Position numbers and translations under genes: made by a program. Shown piece after piece: positions 1 to 7,979 of a stretch of 30,477 nt of DNA (the stretch's first letter is position 1; each line of letters starts with the position of its first letter). This DNA comes from Pseudobdellovibrionaceae bacterium. GTDB taxonomy: Bacteria > Bdellovibrionota > Bdellovibrionia > Bdellovibrionales > UBA1609. Below the pieces are notes generated by a model. It saw only the letters and a program-made list of their open reading frames with translations. It was not told the origin of the DNA and did no database searches. The DNA lies in contig JACKAN010000024.1 of assembly GCA_020635055.1 (NCBI GenBank), positions 1 to 30,477 of the forward strand, given 5' to 3'.

Positions 1-744
1 TGTTTCCTGGACAACTTTTTCTCCAGATTCGATGACATCAATTTGTCTATGGATTTCAAACTCAATGGCTTTCTCAATAAAACGAAATGAGTTTAAATTT
101 TTTAACTCCACTTTGGTTCCCAGAATAGTTTGTCCTTTGCGACGAACACTCACGTTGCAGTCGCAACGCAAAGACCCCTCCTCCAAATTGCCATCACAAA
201 CCTCAGCATACCTTAAAATTTGCCTTACGGTTCTTGCGTATGCTGCTGCCTCTTCAGGCCATCTCATATCTGGGGCTGAAACTATTTCCAGGAGTGGAAC
301 ACCTGCTCTGTTGTAATTAATTAATGTGCCATCGGATTGATGTATGCTTTTCCCGGCATCTTCCTCGAGATGTGCCCTTTCAATTATTACTTTTTTTTCT
401 TTGCCCTGAACATAAAAATTGACAAAACCGTCTAAACATAGGGGGCTCTTAAGCTGTGAAATTTGATAACCTTTCGAAAGATCGGGATAAAAGTAATTTT
501 TCCTTTCAAATACAGATGTTTCATTTATTCTACAATTTAAAGCCAGGCCAGCTTTGATTCCCATATTAACAACTTCGCTGTTTAGAACTGGTAATGTGCC
601 AGGAAAACCCAAACTAACAGGTGAAATATTTTTGTTATCATTATGAGAAAACTCCGACAAGTCCGAGGAGAATATTTTTGTTTTCGTATTGAGTTGAGCA
701 TGAATTTCTAAACCTATTACAGATTCCCATTGTTCAAATGACAT
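1..744 (-). CDS. gatB: Aspartyl/glutamyl-tRNA(Asn/Gln) amidotransferase subunit B, N-terminal 248 residues (cut by left edge)
   Basis: Reading the minus strand from position 744 gives an open frame to the window edge that starts MSFEQWESVIGLEIHAQLNT and continues through the GatB hallmarks NRAGVPLLEIVSAPDMRWPE, a GSLRCDCNVS block and ELKNLNSFRFIEKAI. GatB is the kinase/tRNA-binding subunit that phosphorylates Glu-tRNA(Gln) or Asp-tRNA(Asn) and accepts ammonia channelled from GatA. About 248 of the usual ~480 residues are inside the window, so the cradle domain is present and the tail domains lie to the left. The ATG at 742-744 has a GGAGG six bases upstream and overlaps the gatA stop by 11 bases, so the two are translationally coupled. 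No frame break is visible. Confidence 0.96.
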   Translation of the reverse strand, partial: MSFEQWESVIGLEIHAQLNTKTKIFSSDLSEFSHNDNKNISPVSLGFPGTLPVLNSEVVNMGIKAGLALNCRINETSVFERKNYFYPDLSKGYQISQLKSPLCLDGFVNFYVQGKEKKVIIERAHLEEDAGKSIHQSDGTLINYNRAGVPLLEIVSAPDMRWPEEAAAYARTVRQILRYAEVCDGNLEEGSLRCDCNVSVRRKGQTILGTKVELKNLNSFRFIEKAIEFEIHRQIDVIESGEKVVQET

Positions 745-2191
745 CTGGCTCCTCCATGTAACATTTAAACTCTTCTTCTAGGTCATGAGCGAAAGAAAGA
801 ATTTTTTCTTCTTGAAAAAAGTCGCCTATTATTTGCAAGCCAATGGGTAGGCCTTTCGAATCAAAACCTATGGGCAGACTCGCAGCAGGTAATCCCGCCA
901 AATTTACACAAGTCGTAAAAACATCATTAAAATACATTGCCAATGGATCGTCTAATTTTTCTCCCAACTGAAATGCGGTAGTGGTTGTTACGGGGGAAAT
1001 CAACACATCCACTTGTGTTAAAGCACGTTGAAAGGATTCTTGTATTAATCGTCTTACTTTTGCCGCCTGTAAATAATAAGCTTCATAGTAACCACTGGAA
1101 AGAGAGTAGGTTCCCAAGGCTATTCTTCTTTTGACCTCTTCACCAAAACCTTCACTTCTAGTTCTAGAGTAGAATTCTTCTAAATTACTTGGAGGATTCC
1201 CTCTAAAGTCAGCTCGATAACCATAGCGGACACCGTCATAACGAGAAAGGTTGCTCGAAGCCTCGCTCATGGCTAATAGATAATAAGTATCAACTGCAAG
1301 TTCTAAATGTTCAATTTCTATTTCCACAAGGCTATGGCCTTGCGCTTCCAATTTTTTTATAGCTTCATTAATCTTGTCCATTATTTCTGGAGATATTTTC
1401 TCATTAAAAAAACTTTTAATTTTTCCAATTCTCAGTTTTCTATGTGTTAGATTTTTTGAAAAACTAGGAACAGTTAAACTCGTAGTTGTGCTGTCTAAAG
1501 GATCTTTGCCGCATAAGATTTCGAGAGCTAGAGCAGAATCTTGAACCCTCATAGAAATTGGACCGGCCTGATCAAAGCTAGAAGCAAAAGCGACAATCCC
1601 GTATCGACTGATTCTTCCATAAGTGGGTTTTATGCCAAAAACACCACAAAAATTTGCTGGTTGTCGTATGGAGCCTCCCGTATCTGTTCCTATAGAAAGG
1701 GGTGCCATTCGGGCAGCCACGGAAGCCGCCGAACCTCCAGAAGATCCGCCAGGAACATAATTTAAATTCCAAGGATTTTTTGTGGCTCCAAAGAAGCTGG
1801 TTTCATTGCTAGAACCCATGGCAAATTCATCTTGATTGCATTTTCCTAAAATAATACCACCCGCTTCTTTTAATTTTTTTGTTACAGTTGAATCATAGGG
1901 AGGAATGAAATCTTTTAGAATTTTTGATGCGGCTGTTGTTTTTATTCCCTTTGTACAAAACATATCCTTGAGCAAAATGGGAACGCCAGCTAGGGGTAGG
2001 GAAGATTTGTCTTTTTTATCTATTTTTTTTGCTTCTTCTATAGCGTTCTCAGAAATTGTAATAAGGGCATTCAGTTTGGGATTCAAAACCTGACATCTTT
2101 TTAAAAAATGTTGAGTCACTTCCTCTGCTGAGAGCTCACCCTTTTTAATTCTATTCGCGATTTCAACAGCACTTAGCTTATATATTTCCAT
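734..2191 (-). CDS. gatA: Aspartyl/glutamyl-tRNA(Asn/Gln) amidotransferase subunit A
   Basis: A 485-residue amidase-signature protein of normal GatA length. It hydrolyses glutamine and passes ammonia to GatB to convert misacylated Glu-tRNA(Gln)/Asp-tRNA(Asn). The Ser-cisSer-Lys triad is intact: Lys75 in the LLKDMF block, Ser150 in PGGSSGGSAAS and Ser174 in GTDTGGSIRQPA. These are spaced as in Staphylococcus aureus GatA (79/154/178) with a constant shift of four. The ATG at 2189-2191 has an AGGA seven bases upstream. It sits 8 bp after gatC and overlaps gatB by 11 bp, giving the order gatC-gatA-gatB. Carriage of GatCAB suggests that at least one of glutaminyl- or asparaginyl-tRNA is made indirectly. 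Confidence 0.97.
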   Translation of the reverse strand: MEIYKLSAVEIANRIKKGELSAEEVTQHFLKRCQVLNPKLNALITISENAIEEAKKIDKKDKSSLPLAGVPILLKDMFCTKGIKTTAASKILKDFIPPYDSTVTKKLKEAGGIILGKCNQDEFAMGSSNETSFFGATKNPWNLNYVPGGSSGGSAASVAARMAPLSIGTDTGGSIRQPANFCGVFGIKPTYGRISRYGIVAFASSFDQAGPISMRVQDSALALEILCGKDPLDSTTTSLTVPSFSKNLTHRKLRIGKIKSFFNEKISPEIMDKINEAIKKLEAQGHSLVEIEIEHLELAVDTYYLLAMSEASSNLSRYDGVRYGYRADFRGNPPSNLEEFYSRTRSEGFGEEVKRRIALGTYSLSSGYYEAYYLQAAKVRRLIQESFQRALTQVDVLISPVTTTTAFQLGEKLDDPLAMYFNDVFTTCVNLAGLPAASLPIGFDSKGLPIGLQIIGDFFQEEKILSFAHDLEEEFKCYMEEPDVI

Positions 2192-2199
2192 TCTGGTTC

Positions 2200-2472
2200 C
2201 TATGAAATCACTCGAGGCACTTTATATAAACGGCCTGAAACTTCGGGGGCAATAGACATGTATTCGTCGGTGTTAATTTCAAACTGTGGCTGATCCTGGC
2301 GAAGCTTGCCTTCGATTTTAACGGGTGTAACCAAGGGTTCTACATCTTGAGTATTTACAGATTTAATCCTATCAAAAGCCATTACAATTTTACTTAATTG
2401 TGCGTTGAGCTTTAGCTCCTCTTCTTCGGAAAAACTCAAGCGAGAAAGCCTTGCAATTTTTTTTAGATCCAT
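2200..2472 (-). CDS. gatC: Aspartyl/glutamyl-tRNA(Asn/Gln) amidotransferase subunit C
   Basis: A 90-residue protein of typical GatC size, the belt-like subunit that wraps GatA and GatB and stabilises the complex. Visible signatures are the N-terminal KIARLSRLSFSEEE helix start, a central KIVMAFDRIKSVNTQDVEPL segment and a C-terminal region rich in short polar stretches. The ATG at 2470-2472 has AGGAAG eight bases upstream. It is the first gene of the gatCAB operon and is divergent from ligA across a 92-bp gap that holds promoters for both. Confidence 0.95.
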   Translation of the reverse strand: MDLKKIARLSRLSFSEEEELKLNAQLSKIVMAFDRIKSVNTQDVEPLVTPVKIEGKLRQDQPQFEINTDEYMSIAPEVSGRLYKVPRVIS

Positions 2473-2508
2473 TATTTCTTCCTGCTTGTTGCGGTGCTTA
2501 TATAGATA

Positions 2509-2537
2509 CTTTTATGTATTAACACTTTTATTGTCAA
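2509..2537 (-). promoter_or_regulatory. Promoter for gatCAB (-35 TTGACA, -10 TAAAAG)
   Basis: On the minus strand a perfect -35 TTGACA (2532-2537) is followed after 17 bases by TAAAAG (2509-2514, 4/6 to TATAAT). The expected start would leave a leader of about 30 bases before gatC. The same -35 bases read on the plus strand as TTGTCA, which may serve ligA. Confidence 0.55.
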
Positions 2538-2558
2538 TTCTGCAAAAATAAGTATGTT
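2531..2558 (+). promoter_or_regulatory. Candidate ligA promoter (-35 TTGTCA, -10 TATGTT), start at or near the ligA ATG
   Basis: TTGTCA at 2531-2536, a 16-base spacer and TATGTT at 2553-2558 (4/6). A start 6-7 bases further would fall on the ligA ATG at 2565. ligA has no convincing Shine-Dalgarno, so a leaderless message is possible. The -10 is weak and the call is an inference. Confidence 0.35.
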
Positions 2559-2564
2559 GAAGTC

Positions 2565-4571
2565 ATGAATCATCTGCAATATTTAAATCTTAAAAAAGAC
2601 CTACAAAAGCATAATTATCTTTACCATGTTTTAGACAAACCAGAAATCTCTGATTATGAGTTTGACCAATTGTTCAATCAGCTAATTTTGACCGAAAAAA
2701 AACATCCCGAATGGGTGGAATCAGACTCTCCATCACAAAGAGTCGGCGGCGAACCCCTTTCACAGTTTTCTAAACAATCCCACAGAGTCCCTATGCTTTC
2801 TTTGCAAAATACTTTTAGTAACGAAGATATTATAGCTTTTCATCAGAGATGTCTTAAATTCTTAAAGAATGAAGCTTCCTTAATATATTACTGTGAACCC
2901 AAATTTGATGGCGTTGCGATTGAACTTATCTATGAAAATGGTCTCTTAACCGGCGCTCTGACTCGAGGAGACGGGATTGTTGGAGAAAACGTTCTGTCCA
3001 ATGTTAAAACCATGCCCTCAGTCCCATTAAAATTGCAAACAGATTCTCCACCTGCCTTGTTAGAGGTTCGAGGGGAAGTGATTCTACCCAAAGAAGACTT
3101 TAAAAAACTCAACGATCAACAACAAGAAAACGGCGAAACACCTTTTGCCAATCCCAGAAATGCCGCTGCCGGAAGCTTGCGCCAATTAGATCCTAAAGTA
3201 ACTGCCCAGCGACCACTTAAAATGTTTTGTTATGGCTTTGGCTTAATTGAAGGGCTTCATTTTTCTAAGCAAAGTGAATTTATAGATATCATTGCAAAGT
3301 TGGCTTTGCCTACTATTAATGTTTCACGAAATGATCTCACTATGAAATGCAATAATGTTGACGAAGTGATTGAGTTCTACAGAAAAATAGAAAGCCTAAG
3401 ACATAAACTGCCATTTGATATTGATGGTGTAGTTATAAAAGTTGACTCCATGGAGCTGCAAAACAGGCTGGGTGAAATTGCTCGGAGTCCACGTTGGGCA
3501 TGTGCTGCAAAATTTAAACCTGAGCAAGGGGAAACACTCATCGAGAATATCATTGTACAGGTAGGAAGAACAGGAGCACTAACTCCGGTGGCTGTTATGA
3601 AGCCTGTTAATGTGGGTGGTGTAACAATAACTCATGCCACACTCCACAACCAAGATGAAATCGACCGTAAAGATATTCGCATTGGTGATACTGTTATAAT
3701 TCAAAGAGCCGGAGATGTTATCCCAGAGGTAGTTAAAGTAGATCTTAGCAAAAGAGATGCCTCTTCACAGAAATTTAAAATTCCTCTTCAATGTCCCGCT
3801 TGCGATTCTCCGGTTATAAAAGTAGAGGAAGAAGCCATTAGCCGTTGTATGAACCCCATTTGTCCTGCGGTTTTAAGCGAATCACTGAAACATTTTGTAA
3901 GTCGTAAAGCTATGAATATTGACAAGTTGGGTGACAAAATTATTGAACAACTTTTTCAATCTGGTTTAGTAAAATGTTTTTCTGATCTTTATCTTTTAGA
4001 TGAGAAAAAATTATTAGAGTTAGAACGCCAAGGAAAAAAGTCTGTAAAAAACATATTGGAAAGTATTGAAAAAAGTAAGAAGACCACGCTTTCTCGCTTA
4101 ATATATTCTTTAGGCATCCGTCATGTAGGAGAACAAACTGCCAGGCTTTTAGCCTCTCATTTTGGAGATATCAACAAGATCATCCTTGCAAAACATGAGG
4201 AGCTAATTCAAATACCCGATATCGGACCCAAAGTGGCTAGCTCTATTGAAATGTCATTTAAAAATAAAAATTTGATTCATGAAGTTGAAAAGCTCTTAAA
4301 GCTGGGTATTCATTTTAAAGAAGTAAAAACAAAAAACTTAACTTTAGACGGCTTAAATATTGTAGTTACTGGTAGCCTGCCCTTAGACCGCAATGATATT
4401 AAACAAATGATAATAGAAAGAGGCGGCAAAAGCGCCTCTTCTGTGAGTGTGAATACAAATTACATCCTTGCCGGAGAATCTGCTGGCTCTAAACTAAATA
4501 AAGCCGAAGAACTAGGTGTTCCTATAATTAATTGGGAACAATTTTTGAAATTAATTAAAGATGATCAATAA
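2565..4571 (+). CDS. ligA: NAD-dependent DNA ligase LigA
   Basis: A 668-residue protein with the full NAD-ligase architecture. The N-terminal Ia domain carries the NAD-binding YxxSDSPSQRVGG-type segment around residues 53-62. The adenylation domain has the catalytic lysine Lys113 in CEPKFDGVAIEL and downstream ALTRGDG and ANPRNAAAGSLRQ motifs. An OB fold includes QVGRTGALTPVAV. A Cys4 zinc finger uses Cys410, Cys413, Cys428 and Cys433. A helix-hairpin-helix region follows, then a C-terminal BRCT domain from about residue 590 (VVTGSLPLDRNDI). It seals nicks in replication and repair. Divergent from gatC. Its last 17 bases overlap the convergent histone gene. No ribosome-binding site is obvious in front of the ATG. 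Confidence 0.98.
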   Translation: MNHLQYLNLKKDLQKHNYLYHVLDKPEISDYEFDQLFNQLILTEKKHPEWVESDSPSQRVGGEPLSQFSKQSHRVPMLSLQNTFSNEDIIAFHQRCLKFLKNEASLIYYCEPKFDGVAIELIYENGLLTGALTRGDGIVGENVLSNVKTMPSVPLKLQTDSPPALLEVRGEVILPKEDFKKLNDQQQENGETPFANPRNAAAGSLRQLDPKVTAQRPLKMFCYGFGLIEGLHFSKQSEFIDIIAKLALPTINVSRNDLTMKCNNVDEVIEFYRKIESLRHKLPFDIDGVVIKVDSMELQNRLGEIARSPRWACAAKFKPEQGETLIENIIVQVGRTGALTPVAVMKPVNVGGVTITHATLHNQDEIDRKDIRIGDTVIIQRAGDVIPEVVKVDLSKRDASSQKFKIPLQCPACDSPVIKVEEEAISRCMNPICPAVLSESLKHFVSRKAMNIDKLGDKIIEQLFQSGLVKCFSDLYLLDEKKLLELERQGKKSVKNILESIEKSKKTTLSRLIYSLGIRHVGEQTARLLASHFGDINKIILAKHEELIQIPDIGPKVASSIEMSFKNKNLIHEVEKLLKLGIHFKEVKTKNLTLDGLNIVVTGSLPLDRNDIKQMIIERGGKSASSVSVNTNYILAGESAGSKLNKAEELGVPIINWEQFLKLIKDDQ

Positions 4572-4752
4572 CAATATCACGAGCCATAACTGTTTTACGG
4601 CCATCCGCTTTTGCAGTTTCAATACCCTTCATGCACAGCTTTTTAACTGCATCGCTCAATATCGCAACTGTTTCTGCTGAAGTATTGCAACCGCCTTCGT
4701 CTTTAATTAATTTTTTAACTTTACTTGTAACTACATATGTATCTGCTGCCAT
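4555..4752 (-). CDS. Archaeal-type histone-fold DNA-binding protein, single-fold (65 residues)
   Basis: The protein starts MAADTYVVTSKVKKLIKDEG and ends with GRKTVMARDIVIDHL. The tail matches the loop-2/alpha-3 signature of archaeal histones (AGRKTIKAEDIELAV in HMfB as I recall it): Arg52 and Thr54 of the RxT loop, and Asp59, which forms the conserved Arg-Asp clamp. The lengths fit a minimal histone fold: a short alpha-1 at about 9-18, a long alpha-2 at about 25-49, and alpha-3 from about 56. Bdellovibrio histones of this kind are known as abundant nucleoid proteins, so DNA compaction as a dimer is expected. The start was placed at 4752 rather than the in-frame ATG at 4779 because AAGGAG lies five bases upstream and the nine extra residues do not fit the fold. 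It is convergent with ligA, and the stops overlap by 17 bases. Whether it wraps or coats DNA cannot be read from the sequence. Confidence 0.85.
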   Translation of the reverse strand: MAADTYVVTSKVKKLIKDEGGCNTSAETVAILSDAVKKLCMKGIETAKADGRKTVMARDIVIDHL

Positions 4753-4818
4753 GTGATCTCCTTGTGATTTAGATTTCAAATTAAGTACATTAAAAGGACT
4801 AACAGTCGAAAAAACTCT

Positions 4819-4848
4819 AGTCTACATTATTTTGAGATGAGATGTAAA
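4819..4848 (-). promoter_or_regulatory. Weak candidate promoter for the histone gene
   Basis: On the minus strand TTTACA (4843-4848) and TAGACT (4819-4824) are separated by 18 bases, about 60 bases of leader before the histone ATG. Both boxes are imperfect. The 120-bp gap to the upstream gene suggests the histone has its own promoter. Confidence 0.3.
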
Positions 4849-4872
4849 AAATCAGGGTTTCGCAACAATATC

Positions 4873-6327
4873 TTAGTTGGCACGTCGCATTCGTCCACCC
4901 CTATTCCCAAAAACATCAATGACTTTGCCTTTATCAAATTTATATAATTTTGCTTTGCGTCGAATGTCGTTTTCAGGTTCAATCCAAATAAAAGTTTTCT
5001 GATCCATGGGTGATTTGCACTCAACATCTTCAAAGGCTGGAGACCAGGTTCCACTATTTAGATGTTCCACTGGGCCTATGATTTCATGTCGATAAATGTG
5101 AGTGTGACCATAAATAATTCTGCTCGCTCCAGTTATTAAACTGGCCATGGTTAAAATCTTTTCTTTAGGTTCTTTGAACAGATGAACAGAAGAGGAAACA
5201 GACCTCGAATAAAAAATAAAAAAAGGCATAAATAAAGTAAAAGGTATCAGCACCCAATAAAAAGAAATGTCGTAAATCTGATCAATCACAAAAAATAATT
5301 GAAGGAAAAGTAAAAACATAAGAAGAAAAAGAAAAGCTCTATCTAACCAAAGCTCACGCAATATTAACAATGGCCGGCTTGTCGCCGAAGCTACTGTTAA
5401 AGACCTCATTTCTCTAACCATCCTGGGGGTCGCATTTGAACGTGCCGCTATTTGCTCTATCCGACCTTCAATTTCCAGGGGCTCCATAAGGGGTGGCAAC
5501 AGGTAATCTAGAAAAGACTGAATAAGAACTACCGTCGAGCCCCAAATCCAGGAAAACATAAGGAAAGGCTGTGTACGTATAATGTATTTAAAAAAGAATT
5601 TTACGTACTCTCCAGCTGACATAATAAAATTAGATTCCAGATATGGATTAAAAAACCCCATGCCATTAATTAGATATCTTGTTGTCAAATTTCCAAATGG
5701 AATGCGAACTTCAATTTTATTATATTTTTGTACAAATGGGCTTACCGGATCTATTGATAAACAGTAAGGATCGTACTGATTTCCATGTTCAACCAGTGTA
5801 TCTTGATTACTTAAATAAAACCATTCGGCAAATTGAATTCTTCCGGTCTCGACGCCCTCTAGTTGCAAGGCCACAATTAAAGACTCTTGAACTTTAGGGA
5901 AATGGAGCTCCAAATCATGATTACCTATGATAAAAACAACTCTGTGTCCTTTTTTAATGAAATTACTTAATGCGCTAAACCAAACAGGGTGGCTTTTAAA
6001 AATCCGCTGAAATTTAAATACAGACTTATCTTCTTGGGGATGAAGGCCTCTTTTTTTCTCTAACCAAGAAATATAAAACGATGGCTTTTCTGGTAGGGCA
6101 CAAACACTATCAAAATCGAAAATATCCCCATTTAAAATTAACTCAACACTGTCTTTTTTTGCTTTCTTATCGATAACATTTAAAAATTCAGCAAACTCTT
6201 TATCAAAAAAAAACTCTCTTGTTTTATATTTTTTCCATAAGGGAAATCTTAAATTAACTGGCTCTTCTTCTGTTAAATGAAGATCACTCACAATAGCTGT
6301 AAGTTTTGCGGTCTTGAAATCACTCAT
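4873..6327 (-). CDS. Calcineurin-like metallophosphoesterase with an internal membrane segment
   Basis: A 484-residue protein with a complete set of metallophosphoesterase motifs: Asp15/His17 in VSDLHL, Asp68 in LILNGDIFDFD, Asn136/His137 in IIGNHDLE, His181 in VEHGNQYDP, and His408/His410 in IIYGHTHIYRHE. The spacing resembles UDP-diacylglucosamine hydrolase (LpxH-like) enzymes, but those are about half this length. Between the HGNQYD motif (~180) and the GHTH motif (~408) lies an insert of about 220 residues. It contains hydrophobic helices near 245-275 and two strong ones near 331-373. The catalytic domain would therefore be split around a membrane hairpin and held at the inner membrane. 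Substrate unknown. A lipid or nucleotide phosphate is possible but not shown. The ATG has no strong Shine-Dalgarno. Confidence 0.85.
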   Translation of the reverse strand: MSDFKTAKLTAIVSDLHLTEEEPVNLRFPLWKKYKTREFFFDKEFAEFLNVIDKKAKKDSVELILNGDIFDFDSVCALPEKPSFYISWLEKKRGLHPQEDKSVFKFQRIFKSHPVWFSALSNFIKKGHRVVFIIGNHDLELHFPKVQESLIVALQLEGVETGRIQFAEWFYLSNQDTLVEHGNQYDPYCLSIDPVSPFVQKYNKIEVRIPFGNLTTRYLINGMGFFNPYLESNFIMSAGEYVKFFFKYIIRTQPFLMFSWIWGSTVVLIQSFLDYLLPPLMEPLEIEGRIEQIAARSNATPRMVREMRSLTVASATSRPLLILRELWLDRAFLFLLMFLLFLQLFFVIDQIYDISFYWVLIPFTLFMPFFIFYSRSVSSSVHLFKEPKEKILTMASLITGASRIIYGHTHIYRHEIIGPVEHLNSGTWSPAFEDVECKSPMDQKTFIWIEPENDIRRKAKLYKFDKGKVIDVFGNRGGRMRRAN

Positions 6328-6392
6328 ATTAATGAAGTTACCATAGGGAAAGGGGAATGCAAATAATACCTCAGTTCGATCCCCAACTTAAA

Positions 6393-7940
6393 TTATTTAT
6401 AATTTATATCGTCTAATAATAAAAGAGTGAGTTTCTTTGCAAGTAGATGATTTGCCTCCGTAGATAAGTGGCCAATTTTTTTAGCGACTCGGTCCGAATA
6501 TATTAAAGAATATTTGTTTTTTTGTGGATCCTGTTGAAAAATTTTATTGGAGGGAACTATTTTTAAATTTGGCCCTAGAGACATACTCTCGAAGGGATTG
6601 CCCTTGAAGAATTCGGAGTGAAAAATGTAATACATTTTTCTTAGTTCTTTATTTTTATTATTTAGAATTTCCAGTAGTGATTTTTCTATCTTGGGTAGAA
6701 TTAGCTTGTTAATGCTTTCCTCACTGTCCTCTTTAGAAAAAAACTCATTCATTAACAGTTGTTTATAATCAAATTTAGCTAGGCCTACTTGTTTGCTGAC
6801 TTCCTTATTAATTATATCTATGACCTGATCCTCCTCAAAGTTTTTATTTTGTCTAATGAAAATTTGCCATATAGAAGCATTTGCATTAGCTAAACCAATG
6901 CGATTATCAAAATTAAATAAGCTTGAAATATCTTTATTATTACTCAAAAAATAATATTTAAGAAATTTTTTATTCAAACCATAGATCTCTTTGATTTCAT
7001 AGTTTTCAGGCTCTTCTACAGACCTCATTAAATTTGCTGTTTTAAGAATGGGATCCATAAAATCTTTAAAACAGCTGTCATAGGTGTCGGCTTTGAAAAT
7101 GCATTTCTCTGAATTGAGAAGGTGAAGTGTGGCTAATTTACTGACAAAATAGTTGTTTTTAATCTGATCTCTTAAGACTTCATTTCCATTATGGCCTAGT
7201 TTGTAGGCACTTAAAAAAGTGAGATGAGTGTCCAGTGCTGCTAAAACTCTATAGTGCCTAAGTAATTTGTAATATGCTTCATCGTTTTCTGGGTTCACTC
7301 CATTGGCTAAATTTAATTCTTCATTTTCTGCTACAATAAGATTTGTTATAAAACTTTTATAATCTTCAAAAAATGTTTTTGTATTTGAATTATATTTATA
7401 CTCTTCAATCAGCCCATGAATAAACAAAATCTGATCCAAAGAGCTTAGCTGGGAAAGTCGATTTAAAAAAACTGATTTTGCGAATGAGCTTTCTTCAATT
7501 GATTGCTTGTATTTAAAAAAGATTTTTAACAATTTTCTGGGGTCATTTAAGAAGGGGATAAAAGAGGTTTCTTTTGAGTTTTCTAGGGATTCTTTCCTGT
7601 TACCAGAAAGGTCATGGGCCCCATAAATACCAAAAATATAATTTGGCTTAAACGTTTTCGAAATTTCAATCACCTTGTCGGCAAAATCTTTCGGGCTGGC
7701 ATTGTAACTGATGTATTTTTTAACTTGAATCTTTGAAAGGGGAGCTTCAGCACTTAAAAAATATTGGAGTAACTTTGGGTAATAAAAACTAATGGAGTCT
7801 CCAACACACAATATTCTTATGGCATTTTTATCTGGTTCGTATTCGTTTTTAAACAATATTGAGCGCTCAACATAAAAGCCTACACTGGAAAGTGTCAGAA
7901 TAAAAAGAATTATGCTTAGGGTTTTCCATTTATGTTTCAC
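6393..7940 (-). CDS. Membrane-anchored SGNH/GDSL-hydrolase-like protein (partner of the MBOAT acyltransferase)
   Basis: About 515 residues. A short cytoplasmic tail and one hydrophobic segment (~7-24) are followed by RILCVGDSISFYYP, which looks like SGNH block I with its nucleophile serine. A GIYGAHD segment sits at the place of the GxND block, and near the C-terminus GHLSTEANHLLA resembles the terminal histidine block. The aspartate normally three residues before that histidine is a lysine here, so a full triad is uncertain. The middle ~350 residues are not recognised. It lies 39 bp downstream of an MBOAT gene. MBOAT plus a periplasmic SGNH protein is the usual arrangement for O-acylation of surface polysaccharide. 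A GTG at 7938-7940 was chosen because GGGAG lies six bases upstream; the alternative TTG at 7946 abuts that GGGAG directly. Confidence 0.65.
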   Translation of the reverse strand: MKHKWKTLSIILFILTLSSVGFYVERSILFKNEYEPDKNAIRILCVGDSISFYYPKLLQYFLSAEAPLSKIQVKKYISYNASPKDFADKVIEISKTFKPNYIFGIYGAHDLSGNRKESLENSKETSFIPFLNDPRKLLKIFFKYKQSIEESSFAKSVFLNRLSQLSSLDQILFIHGLIEEYKYNSNTKTFFEDYKSFITNLIVAENEELNLANGVNPENDEAYYKLLRHYRVLAALDTHLTFLSAYKLGHNGNEVLRDQIKNNYFVSKLATLHLLNSEKCIFKADTYDSCFKDFMDPILKTANLMRSVEEPENYEIKEIYGLNKKFLKYYFLSNNKDISSLFNFDNRIGLANANASIWQIFIRQNKNFEEDQVIDIINKEVSKQVGLAKFDYKQLLMNEFFSKEDSEESINKLILPKIEKSLLEILNNKNKELRKMYYIFHSEFFKGNPFESMSLGPNLKIVPSNKIFQQDPQKNKYSLIYSDRVAKKIGHLSTEANHLLAKKLTLLLLDDINYK

Positions 7941-7979
7941 TGACAACTCCCAATTGATTCAGCAACCGAATACTGCATT

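Noticed and set aside
32..316. Plus-strand open frame of 94 codons
   Set aside because: It is antisense to the clear gatB frame, with no ribosome-binding site or recognisable motif.
4827..5054. Minus-strand open frame of 75 codons overlapping the phosphoesterase 3' end
   Set aside because: It is a shadow frame over the conserved C-terminal part of the phosphoesterase, with no independent evidence.
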